Both the position numbers and the translations under genes were made by a program. DNA of 64,000 bases from Nansenia antarctica (taxonomy: Eukaryota; Chordata; Actinopteri; Argentiniformes; Microstomatidae). Each line of letters begins with the position of its first letter. Within the stretch, counting starts at the first letter, position 1. The notes under the pieces are model-generated. The model made no database searches. It was given only the letters and a program-made list of their open reading frames with translations, and was not told where the DNA came from. The stretch is taken from positions 31,313,446 to 31,377,445 of the forward strand of contig OZ022348.1 in NCBI GenBank assembly GCA_963989245.1, written 5' to 3'. Positions 55,183 through 64,000 of this stretch are shown piece by piece.

Positions 55183-55667
55183 TTAGCTGTCACTTGGATT
55201 ATACCAACATACAGTAAAGGGGTGAAGGTTGGAATATGTACACTATATATATTTTTTAATTGTATCCATTAATTCAGGTTTCTAAGTAAAATATGTAATA
55301 TTATTTATATAGTTTGACTTTTATAAATTCTGAAATATGTACAATATCCTAATATAATTTGTTCGTTATAAATTCAACGTAAAAATGCAAAAATCCCTCG
55401 AATCATTCAACACGTCTTATCAGGGCCACAAGTCTAGAAAGTTCAGTCTTCCTCACGTTGGAGCACTTCGTACTTCATTATAGGGTTGATTTGATACTTT
55501 GTTGCTTAGACAGCAAACGTTATCCATGATTCACGCAGTTCACATCAATTAAATCACTAGATCAAATCATTGAATCTATAAATAAAATACAAGAACTTGC
55601 ATGTACAGTGAATAGAGGCTTATTTCATAGGTAGATGTATAACATGTTTGTATTAACGTTAATGTAT

Positions 55668-55889
55668 TGTAACGTCCCAACTTGGACAGTGGTGGAATAA
55701 CAACAGATAGCTTCTCTCTTGTAACTGATTGTTTAATTGTTTAACTCGCATACCAACTTTCTCAATTAACCGGAGTTCTTCCTCTCTCCACGGTCTCAAC
55801 ACAACAACCCCCACACGCATGCGCCCACCTCCACCAATCACAGGGGTGCATTGGCACACATGACACAACACAGTAACAGGGTTGCTACA
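55668..55889 (-). repeat. 3' LTR of the gypsy element
   Basis: 222 bp identical by eye to the copy at 61003-61224, preceded on the plus strand by the GTAT duplication (55664-55667). It lies about 760 bp upstream of the ANKMY2 start. Both the element and ANKMY2 are on the minus strand, so read-through from this LTR would proceed towards ANKMY2. Confidence 0.95.
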
Positions 55890-55902
55890 CTGCTCCCCCC
55901 TT
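55890..55902 (-). promoter_or_regulatory. Polypurine tract
   Basis: The minus strand reads AAGGGGGGAGCAG directly before the 3' LTR. This is the expected place and composition for the plus-strand DNA primer. Confidence 0.75.
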
Positions 55903-55924
55903 ACAAAGGCCCTCGCCCCGAGGG

Positions 55925-57592
55925 CTAAACAAAGTCTCTGAGGTGACCCGGGGCCCGTCTCAGTCTCGGAGGTTGTTGTCCTGGTAGTGACACAGGCGGC
56001 TCCGCCCGTTGAGTGGGACTACCCTGCTGCATGGCAGGGACTTGGGGTGGTGAATAGGGGAAATGGGGGGTATCAATGAGGGTGGTATCAATGGGGGACA
56101 TAGGCAGTGAATCTGGGGAATTGGGTTCAGGGGTACTGGGGCTCCTGCCCACTGCTGTTCTAAGGCCCGTTCTCCTTGGCCTGTGCGTGTCATTAGTGTC
56201 CCTGTCTCTCCTGGAGGGTGTCGGTGGCTCAGGATGCTGAGGGGGAAGAGAGTCCCCTCTGTATGGGGCTAACCTGTCTCTGTGAAGTACCACCCGTCTT
56301 CCCCTGGGTGGTAGCTGGACCCTGTACACTACCTCCCCCACCCTCTCCAGTACCTTACAGGGCCCCACCCAGTGACAGTCCAACTTAGGGCATCGGCCCC
56401 TCTTTCTCCGTGGACTATACACCCACACCAGGTCCCCAGCCTGGAAGTGCTTTCCTTTGGCCCTCACGTCATAATTCCTCCTCTGTCTCATACCCGCTTT
56501 CTCCAGCTGATTGCGAGCAAAGCTGTGAGCTGACTCCATCCTGTCTTGGAGTCTTCTGGCGTACTCCCGCCCCGGGGGAACAGTCGGAGTGTCCGGGGAT
56601 TTGCCAAAAGCCATCTCTGCCGGCGTCCGTAGTTCTCTCCCCAACATGAGCAGGGCAGGTGTGCAGGAGGTGGAGTCCTGCACAGCAGATCTGTAGGCCA
56701 TGAGGACGAGGGGAATATGCATGTCCCAGTCACGCTGGTGTTCTGCGGTGAGGATGGCGAGCTGCTGTGCTAAGGTCCTATTGAACCTTTCCACGAGTCC
56801 ATCGCTCTGGGGATGTAAGGGTGTGGTCCGGGTCTTGTGCATGCCCAGACGCTCACACATAGCAGCGAACACCCGCGACTCGAAGTTCCTCCCTTGATTG
56901 CTGTGGATGGTCTCTGCTGCTCCAAACCTGGCAAACATGCCCTCTACTAGAACATCTGCCACAGTCTCTGCCTCTTGGTTGGGCAACGCGTATGCCTCTG
57001 GCCATTTTGTAAAATAGTCCATGGCCACCAGGACAAAACGATTGCCCTTGTCCGTGCGGGGAAAGGGGCCCATGACATCCACTGCTACTCTCTCCATGGG
57101 AGCGCCCACCGCCAGCTGCTGGAGCAGCGCGTGGGACTGATCCGGAGGACCCTTGTGCGCAGCACAGAGGTCACAGCGGCGACAAAAGTCTTCAACATCC
57201 CTTTGGAACTGCCCCCAGTAAAACCCTTGACGGAGGCGACGAAGGGTCTTGGAGACTCCAAAATGTCCAGCCCCTGTGGTTCCATGAGAGGTTCGGAACA
57301 CGGCCTCTCTCAGCGCTCGGGGGACCACCACCTGCCACTTGCTCTCTCCTGTAGCTGGCTCTTTCCAGGCTCTTTGCAGCACCCCCTCACTCACACGCAG
57401 GGTCTCAAACTTTGCATACAGTCCCTTAGTTGCAGGTGAGCTCCCTGCTACCTCAGGCCACGGTGGTTTCTGTCCAGACTCCACCCACTGCAGCACCGGT
57501 TGTAAATCGGTATCCTGCTCCTGCTGTGCTCTCCACTCCGCTGAGCCGATAACCTGCATCTCTCTGCAGACCGGCTCACTCCCCTCGTGCAT
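55925..57592 (-). pseudogene. pol: gypsy pol, integrase part, catalytic Asp replaced by Asn
   Basis: The 555-codon frame starts at an internal ATG and is the 3' continuation of pol after the frame break near 57625. Integrase zinc domain: H103, H110, C140, C143. Catalytic core: D172, then N232 where the family has the second Asp (codon AAT at 56899-56897), then E268, with the usual 35-residue spacing. After the core comes a GPY/F-like segment (WVGPCKVLERVGEVVYRV), then a proline-rich C-terminal tail with no chromodomain recognised. The substitution should abolish strand transfer. Family knowledge supports the roles; residues are read from the frame. Confidence 0.9.
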
Positions 57593-59961
57593 GGGACATA
57601 TCCCCTCCTCTTCCCGGAGCTCTCTCTCTCACGTGCCTCTCTGCGCTCGCAGTAGCGACACCCGGCTGGCGCACAGGGGCGTCGGGACAGAGCATCGGCA
57701 TTGGCGTGGCGAGCGCCGGCCCTGTACACCACTGTGACGTCGTAGGACGCCAGCTGTTCCAGCCAGCGGGCGATCTGCCCCTCCGGTTCCTTGAAGGACA
57801 TCAACCACTGGAGAGCTGAGTGGTCGGTCCTGACAGTGAAGGGCAGGCCACAGAGGTAATATCGGAAGTGGCTTATTGCCATCACAATGGCCAGAATCTC
57901 TCTACGTGTGACGCAGTAGCGGCGCTCTGCCTTGTTGAACGTTTTGCTGAAATACGCCACAACTCTCTCTCCCTCCGGCCCCACCTGACTCAGCACCGCA
58001 CCTGTGCCAACGTCGCTGGCGTCCGTGTCCAGGACAAATGGCAGGTTGGGGTTCGGGGGAGTGAGAGTGGGGGACTCTGTCAACGCCTTCTTGAGAGAGT
58101 TGAAGGCCTGTTCACACTCCGGCGTCCAGATGAAATCCCTGTCCTTCTGCTGCAGGCGATACAGGGGGGCAGCTAGGCAGGAGAAGCCTCGCACAAACCT
58201 TCTGTAGTATGAGGCCAAACCCAGAAAGCTTTTTAGCTCTCGCTGGGTAGTGGGGGTGGGCCAGTCTTGTACTGCATGCACCTTCTCATCCGTTGTGCTG
58301 ATGCCTTCTGCCCCCAGCTTGTGCCTCAAAAACTCCACTTCTCTCCTCATGAAGCAACATTTGTCAGGGTGGAGCTTCAGACCCGCCGCTGCTATCCTCT
58401 GCAGTATCTGCCTCAGGGTCCCCAAGGTCGCCTGGAAGGAGCTCCCATGAGCCAGAATGTCATCCAGGTAGACCAGGCATTCTTGGCGGGGGATGCCAAG
58501 CAGCACCTCTTCCATCAGCCTTTCGAACGTGGCAGGGGCATTGCATAGGCCAAAGCTGAGGACACGGAACTGCCACAACCCCCTGCCCGTACAGAAGGCG
58601 GTCTTCGGCCTGGCCTCGGGGCTAAGGGGCACCTGCCAATAGCCACTGCGCAGGTCTAGTGAGGAGAACCAGGATGAGCCGGACACCAAGTCCAGTGACT
58701 CGTCGATGCGGGGCAGTGGATACGAGTCTTTCCTGGTCACGCTGTTCAGCGGTCTGTAATCCACACAGAATCTCATTTTCTGGCTCTTTTTTTTGTTGAC
58801 CATTACAACCCCCGAAGCCCAGGGACTGTCAGAGGGTTCAATGATGCCTGCCCTCAGCATCTCCTCAATCGCACTGTCGGCAGCCGCCTGATATGCCATG
58901 GGAAGACGGCGGGGACGCATCTTGATGGGCCGAGCATCCCCGGTGTCTATCTCATGCTGCACCAGATGTGTCAGTCCCACTTCCTCCTCTGTCAGGGCGA
59001 AAATGTCTTTAAATTCAGACAACACCTGCCATAGCTCTTCTTGTTGCCAGGGCTCCAACGTGTCACAGTTACGTTTCCATATTTCTCTCACTGCCGACAG
59101 TCTATCCACCTCTTCCGTTGTGGACGGCTGGGTCGGGGGAAGGGGGCCCAAACCTGTAGAGGGAAGTGTTGCCGGAGATGGAGACTGTCCACCAGTGGGG
59201 GTGTGGGGCTCAACCGATGGGCTACCAAACATCGAGGGGATGGGTGAAGGGGGGGGTGGGGGGTTTGGGCGGGAGAGTGGGGCGCCATTGTCCTCAGCCG
59301 AGGGGTCAGGCCCATAACATTGCGTGTCTGTGGCTTTCACGGACAGTGGTTGTGGTCTCGGGACCAGCGAGGGGGATATCATTTTAACAGTGGGGCCCCC
59401 AGGGAAGCTCAGTGTGTCCTTCCCCAGGTCCAGCACACAGCAAGCAAACCGTAGGAAGTCCAGACCCAGTATACAGGGGTCCTGCACATCTGCCACCCAT
59501 ACACTAAATGTCACTGACAGACCTCCCACATTTATAGCCACCCTCCCTCTCCCCCGCATAGGGGCTAGTTCACCTGTTACTGTTCGCAGCTGCACAGCAG
59601 TTGGCTCCAATTGTGTCCCCACTGGAACGACGTCGGGCCTCATCAGTGTTGCAGTGGAGCCGGTGTCCACAAGGGCCGTACAGGGAGTCCCAGCCAGGGT
59701 GATGTGGACATGACAAAAATCCCCAGCATGAGTCCACCCTACCACCCTTGCGGACTCCGCGGTGTCATTCGCTTCTGGGGGGAGTGGAGCCCCACTCCCC
59801 CGTCTGTGCTGCTGGGCTCCTGTCAGAGGTGGGGCAGCATGGGATGCGGCGCCAGGGGCCTGTATCGTCCCATCTATACAGGCCCCGGGGCGTTTCCCTG
59901 GTCGCCAGCGAGCTTGGGGCACCGCCTGCGGATATGGCCAGCTTGGCCACACTCCCAACAC
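57448..59961 (-). CDS. pol: gypsy pol, protease-RT-RNase H part (frame broken near 57625)
   Basis: The open frame is 837 codons from its first ATG, but translation probably enters by -1 frameshift at 59898-59892, so that ATG need not be used. In order: aspartic protease with LVDTGST (DTG at 99-101); a proline-rich spacer (about 220-285); reverse transcriptase (about 370-560) with YLDD at 498-501; RNase H (about 640-760) with FVLDTDASD. After about residue 775 the frame no longer matches integrase sequence. The integrase frame continues from the other side of a GA dinucleotide run at 57620-57630, so the last 60 or so residues are out-of-frame readings. The RT and protease active-site residues seen here are intact. 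Confidence 0.92.
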   Translation of the reverse strand: MLGVWPSWPYPQAVPQARWRPGKRPGACIDGTIQAPGAASHAAPPLTGAQQHRRGSGAPLPPEANDTAESARVVGWTHAGDFCHVHITLAGTPCTALVDTGSTATLMRPDVVPVGTQLEPTAVQLRTVTGELAPMRGRGRVAINVGGLSVTFSVWVADVQDPCILGLDFLRFACCVLDLGKDTLSFPGGPTVKMISPSLVPRPQPLSVKATDTQCYGPDPSAEDNGAPLSRPNPPPPPSPIPSMFGSPSVEPHTPTGGQSPSPATLPSTGLGPLPPTQPSTTEEVDRLSAVREIWKRNCDTLEPWQQEELWQVLSEFKDIFALTEEEVGLTHLVQHEIDTGDARPIKMRPRRLPMAYQAAADSAIEEMLRAGIIEPSDSPWASGVVMVNKKKSQKMRFCVDYRPLNSVTRKDSYPLPRIDESLDLVSGSSWFSSLDLRSGYWQVPLSPEARPKTAFCTGRGLWQFRVLSFGLCNAPATFERLMEEVLLGIPRQECLVYLDDILAHGSSFQATLGTLRQILQRIAAAGLKLHPDKCCFMRREVEFLRHKLGAEGISTTDEKVHAVQDWPTPTTQRELKSFLGLASYYRRFVRGFSCLAAPLYRLQQKDRDFIWTPECEQAFNSLKKALTESPTLTPPNPNLPFVLDTDASDVGTGAVLSQVGPEGERVVAYFSKTFNKAERRYCVTRREILAIVMAISHFRYYLCGLPFTVRTDHSALQWLMSFKEPEGQIARWLEQLASYDVTVVYRAGARHANADALSRRPCAPAGCRYCERREARERESSGKRRGYVPCTRGVSRSAERCRLSAQRSGEHSRSRIPIYNRCCSGWSLDRNHRGLR
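59855..59898 (-). promoter_or_regulatory. -1 ribosomal frameshift signal between gag and pol
   Basis: The slippery heptamer G GGA AAC (59898-59892) is in the zero frame as X XXY YYZ. After a 5-nt spacer, an 11-bp perfect stem follows (59886-59876 with 59865-59855) around a 10-nt loop (59875-59866). The gag stop TAG lies at the stem/loop boundary. Pol is in the -1 frame. All elements are read directly; efficiency is unknown. Confidence 0.85.
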
Positions 59962-60848
59962 ACAAAAGGGCCCTGGCGAGGCCGCATGTCACCCCAGTCA
60001 TTTCGATTGCGCGGGCGTGTGTCACTGCGTGATGATTGCAGCGACACAGCCCGGATCAGTTCTGTCAGCTCTGTCGCCCACGCAGGCCTCTCTTGGGTTA
60101 GGCTGTTATCAACTGCGGTTCTCACAACAGGGCTGCTGACCGCCAGACTGCTCTCTGCTGTCCCAGCTCCCACGATCTCTCTTTCCAACGCCAGCTCGAG
60201 TGCCTCTTGTAGCGTGCGGGGGTGTGCCAGTTGGGTCTGGATGCGCAGCTCCCTTGGATTTATAGCCTGGATAAACTGGTCTCTGGCGAGCTCACTCTGC
60301 ACCCCGGGGGGCATGTGGGCATAGGCTCTCCTTGACAGGGTCTCAATGTCATTGGCTAACGCCCGGAGTGGCTCCCCGGGCTGCCTGCGCCTGCTACACA
60401 GTTCAGAGCGCAGGACACCAGGCTGTTCACATTGTCCAAACCGCCTCTGCAGAGCGCCAACTAAAGCCCAATAGTCCCCTCTCTCATCTGGGCTAAGTAG
60501 TAGCAAGCATGCTAATGCTTCATCTGTGAGGCATAGAGCCAGCTATAGAGCTTTATTGTCCTCAGACCAGCCCGCCGCCCGCGCTAATAGTTCAAATTGG
60601 GCACGGAAAGCCTCCCAGTCTGCCTTACCAGAGTATTTTGGTGTTTTAACAGGGACATGATTCCCGCGGGGGCCGCCATCTTTGTGTACATAGTCTCTGC
60701 TGTGCGTCGCTGCGCTGGAGGACGAGCCCAGTCCTGCATCGGCAGCTAATCTCCTGACTGTGTCCCTCAAGTGAGCCTTGTGTGCTGAAGCACTTCCACC
60801 TTCCTCCGCCAGCCTTGAAGCATAATCACCCTCCCTCCTTCTCTCCAT
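59874..60848 (-). pseudogene. gag: gypsy gag, interrupted by an in-frame stop
   Basis: The gag reading frame opens at an ATG at 60848 and runs to a TAG at 59876-59874, but an in-frame TAG at 60545-60543 cuts it after 101 codons. The downstream part stays open for over 210 codons in the same frame. It contains a capsid-like helical region and, near the C-terminus, one CCHC zinc knuckle (CWECGQAGHIRRRC). The knuckle binds RNA during packaging. The terminal codons overlap pol, entered by a -1 shift. The stop could be a mutation, a sequencing error or a suppressible codon; mutation seems likeliest. Confidence 0.85.
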
Positions 60849-60988
60849 ACTTCTCCTCCTTCACTTTCGGACGCGTCCCGGTCCCGTCCCGCTGCATGGC
60901 CATTATGTCCGCGGCTGTAGCCGCTAGCTAGCTAACTGTACACTGACCAACGAAGGGTGACGAACGGTCGTTTTTTCTTTATTTTTTT

Positions 60989-61001
60989 ACTTCTGACACC
61001 A
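60989..61001 (-). promoter_or_regulatory. Primer binding site, tRNA-Leu type
   Basis: The minus strand reads TGGTGTCAGAAGT, one base after the 5' LTR. Its complement ends in TCTGACACCA, which matches the 3' end of vertebrate leucine tRNAs including CCA as I remember it. Confidence 0.8.
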
Positions 61002-61002
61002 A

Positions 61003-61224
61003 TGTAACGTCCCAACTTGGACAGTGGTGGAATAACAACAGATAGCTTCTCTCTTGTAACTGATTGTTTAATTGTTTAACTCGCATACCAACTTTCTCAA
61101 TTAACCGGAGTTCTTCCTCTCTCCACGGTCTCAACACAACAACCCCCACACGCATGCGCCCACCTCCACCAATCACAGGGGTGCATTGGCACACATGACA
61201 CAACACAGTAACAGGGTTGCTACA
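61003..61224 (-). repeat. 5' LTR of the gypsy element
   Basis: 222 bp starting TGTAGC and ending TTACA on the minus strand. It matches the other LTR at every position I compared. The right edge is followed by the GTAT target duplication. It lies about 550 bp upstream of TSPAN13, and its promoter faces away from that gene. Confidence 0.95.
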
Positions 61225-61235
61225 GTATCGTGAGC

Positions 61236-61470
61236 TTAGAATGATAAGGTTCTATCTCCGTTTAGGGCAGTTCAGAGATATTGAGCGTCAACGTTTTTAC
61301 ATTCCATTACGTTTTGTGAGATGGAACCTTTGTATTTTATGAATTACTAACTCAAAAATTTCAACATTTAAAAAAACAACACCACACGGGCATTAATAAA
61401 CACCTAATGGATCAGATTATGTAAAAAACAAAATGTTGACAAAAATGGAGATAGAACCTTATAATTCTAA
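61236..61470. mobile_element. MITE with 24-bp inverted ends, next to the gypsy LTR
   Basis: The left end TTAGAATGATAAGGTTCTAT... and the right end match as inverted repeats over 24 bp with one mismatch (both contain AAGGTTCTATCTCC or its complement). The interior is AT-rich and has no ORF. It lies between the LTR element and the TSPAN13 promoter. Confidence 0.65.
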
Positions 61471-61649
61471 CGTCACAGTATGTTAAAGATGTGTGTCACA
61501 TCATGTTATGATGCAGAACCATGTGACGCCTCCAGGTGTCAGGCTTTCACACCTGTCTCAGTCTGGGGACATTCACATCATTGTCAGGGAGAAACGTTCC
61601 AAGCAGACGACCAATCAGCGTGCAGACCTTATTTCCTCTGGGAATGTCC

Positions 61650-61656
61650 TATAAAT
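61650..61656 (+). promoter_or_regulatory. TATA-like box of TSPAN13
   Basis: TATAAAT 114-120 bp upstream of the TSPAN13 ATG. It predicts a start near 61680 and a 5' UTR of about 90 nt. It is the only good TATA in the 300 bp before the gene. Confidence 0.5.
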
Positions 61657-61769
61657 CCACCTGTTGCATCGCCTCGGCCATTGTTTGCCTTTGCATAAGC
61701 AAACTGCAGTAGGCTACTTTGGAATAATTGGACATTTCTTGTGTGCGCCAGAATACTGGACAAGCGACA

Positions 61770-63772
61770 ATGGTTTGCGGCGGATTTGTTTGCACTAAGA
61801 ATTCACTCTGCGCGCTCAATATCCTTTACGTTGTGAGTACTAACGCATTGCGTTGTTTCCATATGGAACTGACTGACTGGGGTATTGTATCAATATCAAT
61901 GAAGTGACGCGTAAGATATCATATAGGCGTTTGAACAAGTTATAATAGACTCGTCTCTCATTACTGTTATAATTCGTCTCTAATAGCAACGTAGATGCCC
62001 CGCAAATTGAGAAGAGAAGTGCTTGACATACCTGTCAAAATCAAATGACATGCTTATTGCCCCCCCTCCCCCATTATCTCTCAGAATATGTGGCCTTACC
62101 ATAGCCTTATTAACAGTCTTTAAGACTGCACCATAGAAGAAACAACAGAATGAATATGATTTATTTTTATTTTTATATAGCCTACAATTTTTTTACTGAT
62201 TTAAAAATTATAATTTATAGTCATAGGCTTTAATCAAGCTGAATGTGATGAATAACAGAGGTTGTTGACATTTCCCACATTCAAATAATCAGTATGAAAG
62301 GGTCTTTGGAGTAGATTTCCCTCCCAGTGGACTTCCGTCATCACTCTGTATTGTGTCTGTGGCCCTCAGATGGTGAGCCTGCTCCTGATCGGGGTCGCAG
62401 CCTGGGGGAAATGGTTTGGCCTGGTCTCCAGCTTTCGAGTGGTGGCAGCAGTCATTGGCGTGGGCATCTTCCTGTTCGTGGTGGCCTTCGTGGGACTCTG
62501 TGGAGCGCTGAAGCACCACCAGGTCCTGTTGTTCTTTGTATCCTTCAGTTGTTGTAATAAGGTTGGTCTTTGATATTGGTTGTTCAGATGTTGACAGTTA
62601 AACCAACCCTACATAGTTCTGTTGACTTGTCAGTGCATTACAATAGCAGTCTATAACTGTAATAACTGTTCCATTCTCATTAAGGCTCACAGAGAACACA
62701 GTTTAGTTTGTTCTCAGGAGGATGTTTCTTCCAGATGCTTCCTTAACTGGGCCCAGTACATGGTCATCCTGTTCATGGTGTTCATGGTGCAGCTCGCTGT
62801 GTCATGTGCATGTCTGGCTCTCAACAAAGACCAACAGGTATGTATGTGGTCTGAGCTATATATATACTGTAGGTCATGGGTACCGTCAGTTAGGTCATAT
62901 TCTTGGCCTTGCTTTTGACAGTCGGGGCTCCCTTGTTCACGTATGATGTCTGTGCCAATGACGACGTACAATGTGGTGCTAAATAACAATGTCAGTCATC
63001 TCTTTCTGTGTCAATAGTCTCGTGATGTTTGAGTCATTTGTTTGAACATTGGGTCATTCTTGATTACATATGACGCATTCTGTGTAATTAGCATACAAGA
63101 CATTGCCGTCAGTCATTTGATTGGAAATAAATTATACTCTTGATCATTTGCAAAATCTTTGGTCATAGGACATTTATCAAAATCGATCTTCAAGAATATG
63201 ATTACTATGTCATGTAAACAGATAATGTAACATGGCTACTGTCTACCTTTCATATCATGAAGGGTTTTATTTTTATGACTTTTGATTGGAAATAAACTAT
63301 GCTCTTGATAATGGTGGATATAGTGTTGTGGCATAAAACTCTTCCCATGAAGCCTATGTTAAATGCCTGTCTACCATTGATAATAAATTCAAGCCTCTAC
63401 TCATTGATATACCCCTCCATAGGACCACCTTCTGGAGGTGGGATGGAACAGGTCTCTGGCCACTCAGAACGATGTAGAGAAGACTCTGAACTGCTGCGGC
63501 TTCAGCCACTTCAATCATAATGAGACATGTGAAGCTGTAAGATCTTGACGTTTTTATCAGCAAGAAGTGTGACAGCATCAGCTAAAATGTTATCATAGTT
63601 AGTAGACAGTATTTCCAGTGATAAACACACAAGTTTAATCTCCTTGTCCTCACACTCCCAGGACTGTTTCTCCCATGACTCCTGCGACCCCTGTGCTCCC
63701 ATCATCCAAAGCAATGCTGGGGAGGTTTTACGCTTTGTGGGTGGGATTGGATTCTTCTTCAGCTTCACAGAG
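61770..63772 (+). CDS. tspan13: TSPAN13, tetraspanin (5' part, runs off the window)
   Basis: This is a four-pass membrane organiser. Coding exons seen: 61770-61832, 62370-62537, 62757-62837, 63423-63536, 63662-63772, all phase 0, giving 179 residues. The remaining C-terminal exon(s) lie beyond 64000. The N-terminus MVCGGFVCTKN is typical of TSPAN13. TM1 spans the exon 1/2 junction, TM2 is in exon 2 (VAAVIGVGIFLFVVAFVGL), and TM3 is in exon 3 (YMVILFMVFMVQLAVSC). The large extracellular loop carries the tetraspanin CCG (residues 128-130) and further cysteines in exon 5 (CFSHDSCDPC). TM4 begins at the end of exon 5 (FVGGIGFFFSFTE). Potential N-glycosylation sites are NRS and NET. Splice sites are canonical. 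Its paralogue TSPAN31 is the other member to exclude by alignment, but the N-terminus and gene order favour TSPAN13. Confidence 0.94.
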
Positions 63773-64000
63773 GTAAGCAACCTGCCATAGCACCAAAGCA
63801 AACATCCTGCAACAGGGTGGAATCTGTTCTTAGCTGTGATATGCCTATACAAATAAACATCAATAAAACAGAACACAAAAATAAGCCATATTGAGATCAG
63901 TCAGTAGTAGTAGTAGTATTTCTAGGAATTTATTCCATATCTCAAATACTGTTGTATGGGATGTTCAATCACAAATATGTGAATATTACTGCCAATGTTG

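Larger units (their letters stand above)
55668..61224 (-). mobile_element. Ty3/gypsy LTR retrotransposon, full length (5557 bp)
   Basis: Two 222-bp LTRs (TG...CA ends) bound an internal region with a tRNA-Leu-type primer site, gag with a CCHC knuckle, then protease, reverse transcriptase, RNase H and integrase in that order, and a purine tract. There is no env-like ORF. A 4-bp target duplication, GTAT, is present at 55664-55667 and 61225-61228. The order RT then integrase places it in Ty3/gypsy (Metaviridae), not Copia or BEL. The LTRs look identical base for base, so insertion is recent. Yet this copy has a stop inside gag, a frame break inside pol and a substituted integrase catalytic residue. 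It sits between ANKMY2 and TSPAN13, transcribed opposite to TSPAN13. Confidence 0.97.

Noticed and set aside
54912..55667. Possible BZW2 remnant upstream of ANKMY2
   Set aside because: No eIF5C/W2-like coding segment could be seen on either strand; only MITE and AT-rich sequence.
55925..61210. Plus-strand frames of 60-237 codons opposite the gypsy genes
   Set aside because: GC-rich shadow frames of gag and pol with no domain of their own.

Overview
This is vertebrate nuclear DNA from a teleost fish. It carries five spliced protein-coding genes with GT-AG introns, dense dinucleotide microsatellites, tRNA-derived SINEs, LINE 3' tails and many short inverted-repeat DNA elements. Several repeats are, to my recollection, of the kinds common in salmonid and pike genomes: the folded-back element at 3288-3443, a head reading CTCAGTTGGTAGAGCATGG, and a 'ttgatttgatttattagga' element near 50.54 kb. 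A salmoniform or esociform fish is my best guess. Species was not established.

Layout. 1-7.1 kb: intergenic, microsatellites, MITEs and SINEs. 7.15-39.74 kb, minus: CRPPA (ISPD), ten coding exons, 438 codons, with two very large introns (15 kb and 8 kb). 41.5-43.4 kb, minus: SOSTDC1, two coding exons, TATA promoter. 46.0-48.9 kb, plus: LRRC72, nine coding exons. 50.0-54.9 kb, minus: ANKMY2, ten coding exons, tail to tail with LRRC72. 55.7-61.2 kb, minus: a complete-length Ty3/gypsy LTR retrotransposon with identical LTRs. 61.8 kb to the window edge, plus: TSPAN13, first five coding exons. All exon joins keep the reading frame, checked codon phase by codon phase.

Order and orientation of CRPPA(-), SOSTDC1(-), LRRC72(+), ANKMY2(-), TSPAN13(+) match the tetrapod block on human 7p21, except that BZW2, which lies between ANKMY2 and TSPAN13 there, is not visible. 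The genes share ancestry of position rather than one pathway. CRPPA makes CDP-ribitol for alpha-dystroglycan glycosylation. SOSTDC1 is a secreted Wnt/BMP modulator. LRRC72 and ANKMY2 are plausibly cilium-linked. TSPAN13 is a tetraspanin.

The most notable signals are a compact -1 ribosomal frameshift cassette in the gypsy element with the gag stop codon at the stem-loop boundary; a young gypsy copy that is nevertheless broken three ways (gag stop, pol frameshift, integrase Asp to Asn); a splice donor quadruplicated in an in-frame 21-bp array in the MYND exon region of ANKMY2; a CRPPA splice donor supplied by a SINE tail; a 163-bp near-perfect palindrome; and a perfect (GTA)278 array.
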